Positions 9,615-19,999 of a stretch of DNA of 64,000 nucleotides are shown here, piece after piece (position 1 is the stretch's first letter; every line of letters starts with the position of its first letter). Below the pieces are notes generated by a model that was given only the letters and a program-made list of their open reading frames with translations, was not told the origin of the DNA and ran no database searches. Location of the stretch: NCBI GenBank assembly GCA_039105265.1, contig JAPFFF010000023.1, forward strand, positions 1,612,001 through 1,676,000, given 5' to 3'. This DNA is from Tritrichomonas musculus. Taxonomy: Eukaryota; Parabasalia; Tritrichomonadida; Tritrichomonadidae. The position numbers were made by a program, and so were the translations under genes.

Positions 9615-10733
9615 TTAGTCTTTGATCATTTTTAAATATGATTCATTTGGACCAAGAAGGTGAGTAAGAGCAAGAGCAAAAACATTCAAATGAGAAACAT
9701 TTGGATTACACTCTATTTCAAATTCGTAAAGAGAAATTTTTCGTGCAATGAAAACAGTCTGACCATTGTCATTAATCAAGACTGTGTTTTTGACTGATTT
9801 CATTGGAGCATGATGATATTCGCCATGGAGAGGCATTGAATAACTATTTTTCTGGTTGTTGTATTTTGGCTGTTTCGGTTTCCAGTGAAGAGTTGTTCCA
9901 TTGTTCAAAAATTCTGATTCAATAGAAAATAATTGCGGACCCGGCAAATAAATGTACTTTACTTTATATTGCTGATTTTGGCATGAAACAATGTTAACTC
10001 CACCATTCAACATTGATATCTGTCCAACATGATTAGATCGATCTTTATTGAGATGGATTGTTTGACCTTGACCAATGATAATTAAGTCATTTTTTTGTTT
10101 CGCTGAGAATTCAACTTGTCCATTGGCGATGAATTGATAAACAGGTAATTTAACCGATGAATATGTTGTTTTAATTACATAAATAACATTATGATCGGTG
10201 TTATTAATTGGACTTTTTTCCGAAAAAGTAGGTTTGTTTATGTTTATGTTTTCTTGATTTGAAGTTTGGTAATACGTATTATTATTATCATCATCAAATT
10301 CAATTGAATTAAGTTCATTCATATATTTATGATTTTTAACATCTGAAAATATAATAAGATAGGGTTCGCCATTAAAAGGGTTGAATTCTTGATATTGGAC
10401 ATCAAAATTGGGATCAATGCTGCTCCTAACAAAATTTAATCCACTGTTATAGATTTGATCAGCTTGGAACATTTTTGCAATTTCGCATATTTCTTTTATT
10501 TCAGAATCAGCGCAATCAGTTGGTAAATTTTGGCATAATTTCAAAAAATTATCCATATTTCTATCGGAAAACTTTTCATTTCGGACTCTTAATTGGAGTT
10601 CTGCAATTTGGCTATGTTGATTTACATATGGTAGAATTAAATTTTGGAATTTTTTTGAACAATCATAAAGTTTCGATGGATCAACATAGAAAGTGTTGTT
10701 CTTATAAAGAACTGCAAAATTCTGTTGCAACAT
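9615..10733 (-). CDS. BTB-like N-terminal / tubby-like C-terminal protein
   Basis: A 372-residue protein from an ATG at 10733. Residues 1-110 (NFAVLYKNNTFYVDPSKLYD and the following KKFQNLI) resemble the BTB-like N-terminus found in many trichomonad proteins. Residues about 120-190 are Asn-rich and acidic, likely a linker. The C-terminal half from about residue 180 (HNVIYVIKTTYSSVKLPVYQ, then HGEYHHAPMKSVKNTVLIND, ending NVFALALTHLLG) is beta-rich and recalls the tubby/LURP-one fold of a trichomonad family ending in FALALSH.LG. No membrane segment is seen. The function is unknown; adaptor or phospholipid-binding roles are inference only. Confidence 0.6.
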   Translation of the reverse strand: MLQQNFAVLYKNNTFYVDPSKLYDCSKKFQNLILPYVNQHSQIAELQLRVRNEKFSDRNMDNFLKLCQNLPTDCADSEIKEICEIAKMFQADQIYNSGLNFVRSSIDPNFDVQYQEFNPFNGEPYLIIFSDVKNHKYMNELNSIEFDDDNNNTYYQTSNQENININKPTFSEKSPINNTDHNVIYVIKTTYSSVKLPVYQFIANGQVEFSAKQKNDLIIIGQGQTIHLNKDRSNHVGQISMLNGGVNIVSCQNQQYKVKYIYLPGPQLFSIESEFLNNGTTLHWKPKQPKYNNQKNSYSMPLHGEYHHAPMKSVKNTVLINDNGQTVFIARKISLYEFEIECNPNVSHLNVFALALTHLLGPNESYLKMIKD

Positions 10734-10759
10734 TTGTTTTCTAATCTAACTAAAAATAA

Positions 10760-10765
10760 AAGTGA
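10760..10765 (-). promoter_or_regulatory. Initiator-like TCACTT of BTB/tubby-like gene
   Basis: On the minus strand TCACTTTTATT stands 27-32 nt before the ATG at 10733 and fits TCA(C/T)(T/A). It is weak evidence alone, but the same motif recurs before other starts in the window. Confidence 0.35.
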
Positions 10766-12579
10766 ATTCAAATTCCGATCATTTTTTAATCAGAAATACT
10801 ATCATGATACGTTTATTCAAAATTAAAACAATTGTTTGAATTATTGACCAAATAAATTTCAAAAAGATTGAAGAGGGTTTTAAATTTCAAAGTATATATC
10901 GTAAAATATTGATCAAACATGATGATATGACCATCTTTTCACATTCAATTAACCTTTGTTTGATATGTTTATTCAAAATTTAAATAATTATTTGAATTAT
11001 TGACCAAATTATTTTCAAAATGATTGATATTTTTCAGAGTGTAAATCGTAATAAATTTTACGATTTTATATTTGTGTACTAAATAAAGTCGCTAAAAGTT
11101 GATAGAATATCTCAATATTTATATAATTATTTTAATAAAAAACATATGTTTTAATAATAATTTTTTTAAAGACAAAATAAAAATGAATTTTAATAGTTTT
11201 TTAAAAAATGCAAAGATTATATAATTTTGAAATTTTGATTTATTTACTTAAATAGAAAAATGGCTCCCTCAATTTCGAAAAAAATAATTAGTGACTTTAT
11301 ATCTGAAAAATAGGCCCATATATTAAAATAAGAAGGCTTTCTAAATAGAAGAAAAAAATATTGATAACGTATATAATGTTAATTGTTTTTTTAATTTTGT
11401 GTTAACCATTTATTTAAAACATGATAAAAAAGAAAAATCGAATATCATAAAACTAAATTGAGTTTTTTCAAAAAAATATATGATAAGTTAGAAAAGAATA
11501 ACGATTGCCAATAATAAGAAACTAAAAAAATGAAAAAGGAGATATTTTAATTATTATTTCAAATATTGATAAATAGACGAATTGATCATATTTTGGTCAT
11601 TTTGAGTATATTTAGCACATATTTACGATACGATATGCCTTTGGCATCTATAAATCAGATGAACTTAAAAATGTAGAAAATAATTTATACGAAATTCTGG
11701 GTTAGTGTTATTAGTTCTTATAGGAAAAAAAAAAACTTTGGCCACATTGTTAGTGACAATGATATCAATGAATAAGAAAAAAATAATAATGGGAAAAATT
11801 ATGAAGTTTCAAGGTAAAATGGTTACAATATTGAAGAATTATTTAATTATTTAATCACTGATGCTGTTGATGTAATTTTTGAAGCCAAAATGCAGAATCA
11901 CAAATGTTTAATGAAGGATTTGGTTATTTAAATAAAATTCAAAGATATGAACTTTTTGATAAAATATTTTCTGAAGATTCAGTTGAACTACTGAAATAAT
12001 TTTCTAAGTGTTACTTCAATGTAATTAGGTTTTTCATTATAAAAAAGAAAGTAAATACCATCATGATGATCCAATTAGTTTAAATTCATACAAATTCTTA
12101 TAATATTGAAAATTGAATACTTCCTTCAGATATAAATTTTTAGTCATACTTCATTATGACAAAATATAGAGGAGGTATTCAAAATTTTAATGGAAGTTCA
12201 AAGAGTATAGCCTTTCTAATTAAGCAAACAAAGAGAAATCCATAAATAAAAAAAAATCGAACATAATATTTTTATAACATTTCATATATATGAAAAGCAT
12301 CATTAAACACAAATATACAAGAAGAATTTAATTATTGAAAAACCTAAATGAATGAAATCTTAAAATGATACTCATTGAATATCTCATATTTTTAATATTT
12401 ATATAATATAATAAATGGTCATTTTTTCAAACAAACCACAGCAACGACATCAAGAAGAAAATAGTAAGTTTTATTACATTCAATCTAATGAGCAATAATT
12501 CTAATAAAATCAACAACATTTTAAATAAAAAACAAAGTTAATAACATATAATTTGTATAAATAAATATAAATATAATGA
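10766..12579. other. AT-rich intergenic region with decayed coding traces
   Basis: No intact gene is seen. Two related segments (about 10830-10930 and 10975-11045) share TTTGAATTATTGACCAAAT and look like a local duplication. Between about 11730 and 12000 the plus strand reads in shifting frames like an old protein gene (FGHIVSDNDINE, then NIEELFNYLITDAVDVIFEA, then YELFDKIFSEDSVELL). It is broken by several stops and cannot be assigned to a family. Confidence 0.35.
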
Positions 12580-14250
12580 TTATTGCGATCCTTTAAGTTT
12601 TTTCAATATATCCAAAGAATGCTTATTTCCGAATCTTGCCGATTTTTCGAAATATTGTATTGCCTTATTTATATCCTGTTCGACGCCTCTTCCGTTCTTA
12701 TAGCAGATTCCAATATTGTACAATGACTTAGAATTTCCGAGTCTTGCTGCCTTCTCGTAATACTCGACTGCCTTTGAGTAGCTCTGTTCGACTCCATGGC
12801 CTTTTTCGTAGCAGATTGCGATGTTATTCAACGCTATTGAATTGCCGAGTTTTGCCGCTTTTTCATAGAGTTCAATTGCCTTCGGATAGTCCTGCTGCAC
12901 GCCGTAGCCGTAGTGATAGCACATTCCGAGTCTGATGAGTCCGTACGAATTTCCTTGCAGCGACGACAGCTCGTAAAAATGAGTTGATTTGATAAAGTCA
13001 TGCTCGACATATTCGCTGCTTTCATAAAGAAGCCCGATAATGAACGATGCGTATCGGTTTCCTTTTTCAGATGACAATTCAAGCAACGAGACTCCACGCT
13101 TCACATTCCGCTCACTTTTGTCGCCGAGAAAACGGCAGAGCCCTCGACAGAAGTCGTCGCTCGAGATGCTCAAATCTTTCAATTTCTCTTTCAATGCTTC
13201 GTTTTCACGACGCAAAACTTCGACTTCTTCGGTTAGTTTACTTTCAATGTCAGATTCGGTTTCCTGAATTTTTTCTGTCAAATGCTGTGACATGTCAACT
13301 TTTTCAGTACTATTAAGCATCGAGATGTATTGACGGATTTCGTCTTCATCAACGTCATCCCAGGCCATGAAAAGGTCATTCGTCAGTTCATTGAAAATTG
13401 AATCGAAATTTGGTCGCTCTGTATCTTTCGGGTTCCAGCAGCGAGTGATCAGGTCTGCAATTTTCGGTGAAATGTCATCTGGAAACGGTGGACGATAGCC
13501 CCCACAAATTTTGAAGCCAAGTGTAATGGCTGTCACTTTTGAAAGCTCTTTAAATGGCACTTTTCCGGTAACAATTTCATAGGCAAGCATTGCAAAGGCA
13601 TAAACATCAACTTTTGGGCTGTATTGTTCTTCGCCGTTGAATAATTCAGGTGCCATATATACTGGTGTCCCAATTCCACCTGTCATGGCCATTTTTTGGT
13701 TGCTTGTAAAAGAATCTGTAAAGCATCTTGAAAGTCCAAAATCACTGACTCGTGGATAGTAGTTGTCATCTTCTAATATGTTTTCTGGTTTTAAATCACG
13801 ATGAATAACTTTGTGGGAGTGGAGGTATTTCATGGCATGCGCAATGCCAATTAAATTAATATATTTCTTGGTATTGGTCCATTTCTTTTTATGGGCTTTG
13901 CTTAGAATTGATTTTAGTGATCCATTTGGTAGGTATTCTGTAATTATCGATGGCGAAAATTGAGTTGGATCTTGAAATGATTGAAAATTAATACCTTTGA
14001 ATTTAAGAATACCTGGATGATTAAGCTTTTGAAGTATAAGTGATTCACGCATAAATATCATTTGGTCATGGCCATTGAAACTTCCATCTGTTTTAATGAC
14101 TTTTGCCGCATATAGTTGATCATCGGAATTATTTTGTGCAAGAAACACTTTACCGAATGTGCCTTCACCAACAACTTTATCTTTAAGATCAAAATCTGAT
14201 GTATCGAAAAATAATCCTTCAAGCTCGTTGCTTTCAAACTTCTCTAACAT
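12580..14250 (-). CDS. TKL protein kinase with C-terminal Sel1 repeats
   Basis: A 556-residue protein starting at the ATG at 14250. The kinase domain spans residues about 20-285 and has all key parts: VGEGTFGKV glycine loop, AAK (K50), HRDLKPEN (D152), DFGLS (D170), YMAPELF, and a conserved GCCWNP-like end (RCWNPKDTERPNF). A coiled coil follows (about 330-365, EVEVLRRENEALKEKLKDLS), then about five Sel1-like repeats (about 380-550; unit A.LGNS.AL.NI...Y..G.GVEQDY..A..YYEKA) forming a helical scaffold. This kinase-Sel1 architecture is typical of trichomonads. It is likely a cytosolic Ser/Thr kinase whose Sel1 part binds partners. The 3' Sel1 part is richer in GC than the kinase part. Confidence 0.9.
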   Translation of the reverse strand: MLEKFESNELEGLFFDTSDFDLKDKVVGEGTFGKVFLAQNNSDDQLYAAKVIKTDGSFNGHDQMIFMRESLILQKLNHPGILKFKGINFQSFQDPTQFSPSIITEYLPNGSLKSILSKAHKKKWTNTKKYINLIGIAHAMKYLHSHKVIHRDLKPENILEDDNYYPRVSDFGLSRCFTDSFTSNQKMAMTGGIGTPVYMAPELFNGEEQYSPKVDVYAFAMLAYEIVTGKVPFKELSKVTAITLGFKICGGYRPPFPDDISPKIADLITRCWNPKDTERPNFDSIFNELTNDLFMAWDDVDEDEIRQYISMLNSTEKVDMSQHLTEKIQETESDIESKLTEEVEVLRRENEALKEKLKDLSISSDDFCRGLCRFLGDKSERNVKRGVSLLELSSEKGNRYASFIIGLLYESSEYVEHDFIKSTHFYELSSLQGNSYGLIRLGMCYHYGYGVQQDYPKAIELYEKAAKLGNSIALNNIAICYEKGHGVEQSYSKAVEYYEKAARLGNSKSLYNIGICYKNGRGVEQDINKAIQYFEKSARFGNKHSLDILKKLKGSQ

Positions 14251-14841
14251 CTTTTTGAAATTGAATAAAAATTGAACAAAAAAATTGAACTTTTGGGCGA
14301 ATTTTTTTGAACATTTATCTCGATATGTAAATAATAAATATGCTTATAGAATTCTTAATTTTTATTTAATATAAGCAAAAAGTAAAATAATTTGTCATAC
14401 GAGAAAATATATTGCGAATAATTATAACATAAATAATTATCAAATGAAGGTACATCCCATTATTGATTTTTTTATATTATAATTAGATGTAATTAATTAC
14501 TGTATTGAGTGAACAGCAAATTACAAACTTGTATACAAGTATTGCGTAATATGAAGGTATTCCACTTTTTCATTCAAAAAATTGAATATAAAGTTCAAAA
14601 AGACTCAATTTTTTCAATAATATAAAATTTTGAATAAAGATTTAATTCTTTTTTATTCAAAAAATTACCATTAAAAATATTTTTTTTAATTTTTAATGAT
14701 TTTTTCATATTTTATAATATTTAATTAAAATTGAAAACCTATTTTTCATAAATTTTCAAAGATAAAGGTACTTTCAAAAAAATTAAACTTTTCAATAAAA
14801 ATTTGGTCTTAAATTCAAATTTTTGTGATTTTTGGTATATC
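14251..14841. other. Divergent intergenic region
   Basis: 590 nt of AT-rich DNA between the kinase-Sel1 gene (minus) and the ankyrin gene (plus). No initiator-like motif stands out: TCAATT occurs repeatedly on both sides but has A at the pyrimidine position. No other gene or RNA is seen. Confidence 0.4.
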
Positions 14842-17595
14842 ATGTATGGGATTTTCGGGCTAAATAATGCCTATCATACAGTCCCATTGAAATTACTTCG
14901 TGATATTGATGAAATTGATGATAATAAAAATGCTATTAATCAAAAAATACTAGATGCAATTCTAGATGATAATGATACCGAGTTTTCAGAACTTATTTCG
15001 CAAATCACCACGGAAGATCCAAATCCCAATCAACATTTTATGATGTCAAAATACAAGCTTCCACGAATTCTTTCCGCTCGACCAACTTATGCATCGTTAT
15101 GTGCACTTTTTGCTGCCGAAAAATGCTTTACAACACTTTCACTACTTTGTCCAGATGGTCCTTCTTCAGAAAACTTCAAGAAACCCGATTATTACAACAG
15201 ATCTCCAATACATTTTGCATGCATTGGTGGCAGTTTAAATATTATCCGCGAACTTTTTCAAGCAGGCTTTGACCTTAATGCCCGTGATGCAGAAAAGATG
15301 ATGCCATGCCACTACTCTGCTTTAGCAGGCACTACAGATGTGCTTAAATATATATGGTCAAAAGGAGGTGAAATACTTCACCATGACGATCTTTTAATGT
15401 CACCATTGCATGTCTCATGTTTGTATGGCACCTTGAACGTTCTTAAATTCATCTGTGAAAAAGTTGACACAAAAGGCGATATTCTTAGCGATGAATATCG
15501 AAATTGCGACCGATTTTCGCGTGTTTTTTACACGCCTCTTCATTTGGCATGCATCAGTGGCAATGCCGACGTCGTCAGGTACATTTTGCGCAACAAAGAA
15601 ATAGCCAAGAAGCAAGTGAATGCCGTTGACCATGAGACTCGGACGCCACTTTTGATTTCCTGTCAAAACGGGAGCCTTGAATGTGTCAAATGTTTGGTCA
15701 ATTTTGAAGGTGTCAGATTCTATTCGATTGGGAAAAGATACATTGCTTTAATTGAGGCTGCTGCTGGCGGTTATGCTGACATTGTCACTTTTTTACTTCA
15801 TCAGAAAGGAGTTGATGTGAAAGAGGTTAATTCAAAGAAATTAACCGCTATTGACGTTGCCATTTTAAACGGTCATGTTGAGGTGATTGAAATCCTCATT
15901 CAAAATGGGGCCATTGAAAACATGGACTCAAACGCAATCGGGAACTTGTTCTTCCAAGCCTGCGGGACGTTGAATGATGAAGTCATTAATTATCTCGACA
16001 ACAAGCTCGACATTCCGTACGAAACAATGGGAAGCAAGTTCATGAAGCAAGCCTGCAAAATTGAGAGTGAAAGTCTTGTCACTTTTCTGTTGAAAAAGAA
16101 TTGCAGTTTGAAAGGAATCACTGACGATGACATCAACTTCAAAATGAAGTGGACGCCATTCATGTCCTTCTTGAGAGACAAAGGCGCAGACTTCTCCAAT
16201 CTTTGCACAAAGGAAGGAATGCCAGTGATCGTCAAAGTCATCCTCACTGGAAGTTATTGTTCACTCAAAGAATTGATTTCTGAAGGCGTTGAATTGAATA
16301 CTGAGATAATTGAGAAATACGGACTTCTGGACAGTTGTTTCGAGCAAGGCAAAATTGAAATGATTTTGTATTTGATGGAGTTCAAGCCAAAAATTGACCA
16401 AGACAGATGTCTCAATCACATCGTTGAGAAATTCATTGAATACAGTGACAAAAAATATAACAAAAAAAGTAACGATTGTCTGAAAATCATTGAAATGTTA
16501 TTGAAGGATTATTTGGCCAATCCTTCTTATGTGTTGAATGTGACTATTTCGAGCTGCTGTGTCAATTTGCTGAGTTTGCTCGTTAGATATCATGTATCGT
16601 TCGATAATGTCTTAATCAACTTTGATCTTTTTCAGAAGAAAAATTTTCATTCAATTTTCAACTTTTTCAAAGATAATAGTATTGACATAACCAAAATATT
16701 GAATCAGGTCAATTCAAGGCCAATTGTACTTGATGCAATAATGTCAAAAAATCCAAACATGGATCTGATTAATGAAATGAATTCAGTTACATCATTGAAA
16801 GAAGTCATTGAAAAAAACAATCTAATTGAAAATTCACTTAATTGTTTCAATTTCAATCAATTCAACTTTTTGTTAAGTTTCAATCCAAAAATTGAAAATG
16901 CAACTTTTTGTATAAAAATTTTACTTAAGAACCTAAACTCATCAAATCAAGAATCATTGGATAATTGTGTCAAAATTACTGAGAGTCTTTTGATTAATTT
17001 CAATGTTGATTTGAACGACCAATTTATCATTGAATTTATTATAACGAAATGTTTGTATGAAATGATTGAACTTTTTGCTAAATATGGAACTGATTTCAAT
17101 AAAGTCCCACTGGACTACTCAAAATTGACAAGAAGTTGTCATTTGAAAGTTTTTCAAATTTTGCAAAAAAACGGTTGCCTCTTTCAAAATCAAGTTAAAC
17201 GTGAAATGCCTGTTCACAACAGCTCAAGGATGAACGTCTTCACTTTCTTCAACCACATAAATGATGAAATTGAAAAAGATTCACCTATTATGGCAAATTT
17301 TTTATCATTTAACCGTTACGAGTATGATATAAACACGTTCTTGTTCCTCCTGCAGTACTCGAGCAACGAGGACGTGGCCAATCTCAGAGGAAGGAATTTT
17401 GTTAAGTGCAACTTTTGCATGAGTAACGTCATTGACGCTTTGCTGAGCGTGAACAGTTTCACTGGGATTTTACAGGTCTATCATAAATTGAACCATGTTC
17501 TCCTCCCTTTAAATAAAAGTCGTGATGAATTCTTGGAGATAGTTAAAACATCCAAAATTAATGAATTGATTGAAATGGTATCTGATTCTATGTGA
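14842..17595 (+). CDS. Large ankyrin-repeat protein
   Basis: The frame opens upstream, but the first ATG is at 14842 (MYGIFGLNNAYHTVPLKLLR), giving 917 residues to TGA at 17593-17595. A helical N-terminus (about 1-110) precedes clear ankyrin repeats from about residue 120: SPIHFACIGGSLNIIRELFQ, MPCHYSALAGTTDVLKYIWS, SPLHVSCLYGTLNVLKFICE, TPLHLACISGNADVVRYILR, TPLLISCQNGSLECVKCLVN and AIDVAILNGHVEVIEILIQN. From about residue 400 the repeats become degenerate and Asn/Phe/Ser-rich to the end. No membrane segment or signal peptide is seen. It is one uninterrupted frame, unlike the split ankyrin gene at 4-7 kb. It is probably a scaffold protein; its partner is unknown. Confidence 0.85.
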   Translation: MYGIFGLNNAYHTVPLKLLRDIDEIDDNKNAINQKILDAILDDNDTEFSELISQITTEDPNPNQHFMMSKYKLPRILSARPTYASLCALFAAEKCFTTLSLLCPDGPSSENFKKPDYYNRSPIHFACIGGSLNIIRELFQAGFDLNARDAEKMMPCHYSALAGTTDVLKYIWSKGGEILHHDDLLMSPLHVSCLYGTLNVLKFICEKVDTKGDILSDEYRNCDRFSRVFYTPLHLACISGNADVVRYILRNKEIAKKQVNAVDHETRTPLLISCQNGSLECVKCLVNFEGVRFYSIGKRYIALIEAAAGGYADIVTFLLHQKGVDVKEVNSKKLTAIDVAILNGHVEVIEILIQNGAIENMDSNAIGNLFFQACGTLNDEVINYLDNKLDIPYETMGSKFMKQACKIESESLVTFLLKKNCSLKGITDDDINFKMKWTPFMSFLRDKGADFSNLCTKEGMPVIVKVILTGSYCSLKELISEGVELNTEIIEKYGLLDSCFEQGKIEMILYLMEFKPKIDQDRCLNHIVEKFIEYSDKKYNKKSNDCLKIIEMLLKDYLANPSYVLNVTISSCCVNLLSLLVRYHVSFDNVLINFDLFQKKNFHSIFNFFKDNSIDITKILNQVNSRPIVLDAIMSKNPNMDLINEMNSVTSLKEVIEKNNLIENSLNCFNFNQFNFLLSFNPKIENATFCIKILLKNLNSSNQESLDNCVKITESLLINFNVDLNDQFIIEFIITKCLYEMIELFAKYGTDFNKVPLDYSKLTRSCHLKVFQILQKNGCLFQNQVKREMPVHNSSRMNVFTFFNHINDEIEKDSPIMANFLSFNRYEYDINTFLFLLQYSSNEDVANLRGRNFVKCNFCMSNVIDALLSVNSFTGILQVYHKLNHVLLPLNKSRDEFLEIVKTSKINELIEMVSDSM

Positions 17596-17704
17596 TTTAT
17601 TATTATTATTAGTTTTATGTTATTAAAGAGATTTATTTGGATTTGATCTTTTATTTTAGCTGTGAATTGTTTAATCAATATTTATACTTTATGGATAGAA
17701 ATCT

Positions 17705-17866
17705 TACATTAAAATCAATGAGATTTGAAATTGGATACGTGAGATGGGGATATCCTCCTCCAGAAAGAGTCACGGCTTTATCTTCTTGTTTATTCTTTAA
17801 ATGGCTGATGATTCCTGACAATTCGTTGCCATTGAAATTGCACTCAGCAATTTAATTCAATTTTTA
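17705..17866 (-). pseudogene. Duplicated fragment of F5/8-C family gene
   Basis: The minus strand reads AECNFNGNELSGIISHLKNK and continues QEDKAVTLSGGGYPHLTYPI to SNLIDF. It closely matches the corresponding part of the broken gene at 18640-18480. It keeps the frame through the GGGYP segment, where the other copy has lost one C, but carries a TAA two codons before IAECNF. Similarity ends abruptly after LIDF, so this is a partial downstream duplicate of one module. Confidence 0.6.
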
Positions 17867-18086
17867 ATCATTGTTTTTTGAAAGTATAAATATTGGACTA
17901 TTATCTTATTTTCATTCACTACTATAACCGTTGTTATATTAAATATGTGTGATACTTTTACTAGATATTTGTCTACTGAAATTGTTGGAAAATCCAGTTT
18001 TATTGAATAAAACAGGTTTACACAAATGTTTTTAATTTATTCAAACGAAATAAAAAAGATTAAAAACAATGATTAAAGATATTGTT

Positions 18087-19075
18087 TTAAGATTCTACCT
18101 CAGCTATTGAGCCAAATAATTCAAAACATGATAAACTAAATGAATATTTACAGTCAGAGCTTTCCCATGAATCTTCTTGTATGTATCGAATGTATTGATA
18201 AAAATTATTGCTACGGCTGCATTCAAATCGATGAATCATATATTGGCCATTCAAATCAGGAGAGTTGACTTGCCGATTCAAAACTGTCCATGCTTTATGA
18301 TCGTTAGAGCCAACAATTCGCCGTGTTTTCGGCTTCGATTGACAATTGGGATCTTCCTTTTGGATTGTGTAGGATGTCAAATTGATTTTTCTTTTGCCGA
18401 ATTCAAATTCAATCCAAGAATCATTCTCGCCTGTCGGTGTTCCTGAAAACGTATTATAATAAAATTCGTCTTTATAAAAATCAATGAGATTCAAAATTGG
18501 ATACGAGGGATGGGATATCCTCCTCCAGAAAGAGTCATGGCTTTATCTTCTTGTTTGCTTTTCAAATGGCTGATGATTGCTGACAATTCTTGCCATTGAA
18601 ATTACACTCAGCAATTATATTCAATTTTTCAAATGAATGAAGTCATTCGAGGAAGTTCTTTTTCGACAATCTTATCGTTCAAATGCTCAACCATTTCCTT
18701 CATCAATTCAGTCTGGTTTTCAAGTTTTACTGATAAAATGAATATTGAAAAAATCTCCTATTTTTTCTATTACTTTTTCTGATAATCGATCAATAATTGA
18801 AGATAGAACTTCTTCACCAAGATTTTTCGTTTCTCCACTTTTTATCAGTTCTAAAAAATGTTCATTCAAATATTTGACTGCAGCTTCGTTCAATTCAGTA
18901 TATAAAAGTGAAATCCCTTCTTTAATATTTTTGATATCATAAAATATTACCATTGCAAAACGTTTTTGTTTATCTTGTGGAAATGTAACGTTTTCTTGCG
19001 TAGATTTGACAATGAGATTAAGAATATCTTTGTTATCTTCTTGCTTCTGTGCATTAGTGGAATTGAAAATTTATA
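18087..19075 (-). pseudogene. Decayed F5/8-type C (discoidin-like) domain gene
   Basis: Reading 19075 to 18087, an open piece gives AQKQEDNKDILNLIVKSTQE and continues into KNIKEGISLLYTELNEAAVK (to 18720). Other frames continue with LENQTELMKEMVEHLNDKIV and SAIISHLKSKQEDKAMTLSG. The last piece, 18494-18087, is the F5/8-C domain: NDSWIEFEFGKRKINLTSYT, RRIVGSNDHKAWTVLNRQVN and SLSCFELFGSI. Several changes interrupt it, among them a missing C near 18510 (CCC where the duplicate has CCCC) and a TGA after MTSFI. The intact trichomonad relatives place a BTB-like region before this discoidin-like ligand-binding domain. The last piece has no ATG start of its own. Confidence 0.65.
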
Positions 19076-19999
19076 ATCCCGATTTAACATTTTTTTTTGA
19101 CTTTTATATATTACAGGCTGTGCATTTCAAATCGGCCCTTTTTAGCACTTTTAAAGGCCAATTTATGGACAAATTTCCGTTAAAATGGCCCTTTGATGCA
19201 AAAAGTATTTTGAAAATGAACTTTTTGATAATGTTTTTTCTAGATATGCATCAAAATAAAACTAAAAATTAATTATGCAAATTAAAAATATTTAAGCATA
19301 GTTTTAAGAAATACTTTTCATCGAGATTGCGGTTACTTATCGACCACCCTATATTTGGCAGTTGAAAAAGAAAACATTGAAATTGTGAAATTTTTATTAA
19401 TGAATGACAAACATGATATCATTGTTCTTAATATTTGGTATAGTTTTTTATAAAATTTAAAATCAAATCATTGAATGAAATTGAAAATCATATCTTTCAA
19501 TATAATTCAAAATTATATCTTTGAATGAAATTAATAATCATATCACTCAATACCTGGTCCAAACGAGTTTTCATTGAAAAAGTTATGAAACTATCCCTGT
19601 TCTATTTCATTTTGGGACAGGACTGTCTACAATTGAGAATGGATAGGTTTGTTTTAAAACCAAGTATTAATTATGAATTTGTTTTAAATGATAATAGCAT
19701 AATTCGATTTTTAATATATTACTTCTTTTTGATTAAAATATATGAATAGCATAAAATTTTGATTTTCTACAGATAATTTTATTGTATAATAATATATTAC
19801 CAAATCACTATTTTATAATAAATTGTTGATTTCGGTAAACCAGCTAACATCATTATGACTTGAAAAAAAAATTGGCAGAAATTCAATCATATGAATACCA
19901 CAGATTCCTTAGAACCTCCTTCTTAAATAATTGAATTCAAAAAGTTTTTTTAAAATTGTGAAAACACATTCAAAAAGTTTATTATAAAATTTTCAAAAA
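19076..19999. other. Intergenic region with one orphan ankyrin module
   Basis: It contains a single ankyrin block (19339-19444, separate entry) followed by a spacer with repeated TTGAATGAAATT and AATCATATC(T/A)(T/C)T units to about 19550. The remainder shows no recognisable gene. The expected initiator motif for the U-box gene at 20000 was not found; only TTTTCAAAAA lies just before its ATG. Confidence 0.4.
19339..19444 (+). other. Orphan ankyrin module
   Basis: Reads STTLYLAVEKENIEIVKFLL and continues MNDKHDIIVLN, an ankyrin repeat in the same register as the six blocks at 4.2-6.15 kb. It is likewise followed by an ATTGAATGAAATT-type spacer. It is probably a fragment of another split ankyrin gene; no DUF3447 part or C-terminus was found nearby. 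Confidence 0.5.

Noticed and set aside
12744-13316. Several open frames overlapping the kinase-Sel1 gene
   Set aside because: They overlap the GC-richer Sel1/coiled-coil part of a clear gene, and none shows a domain or motif.
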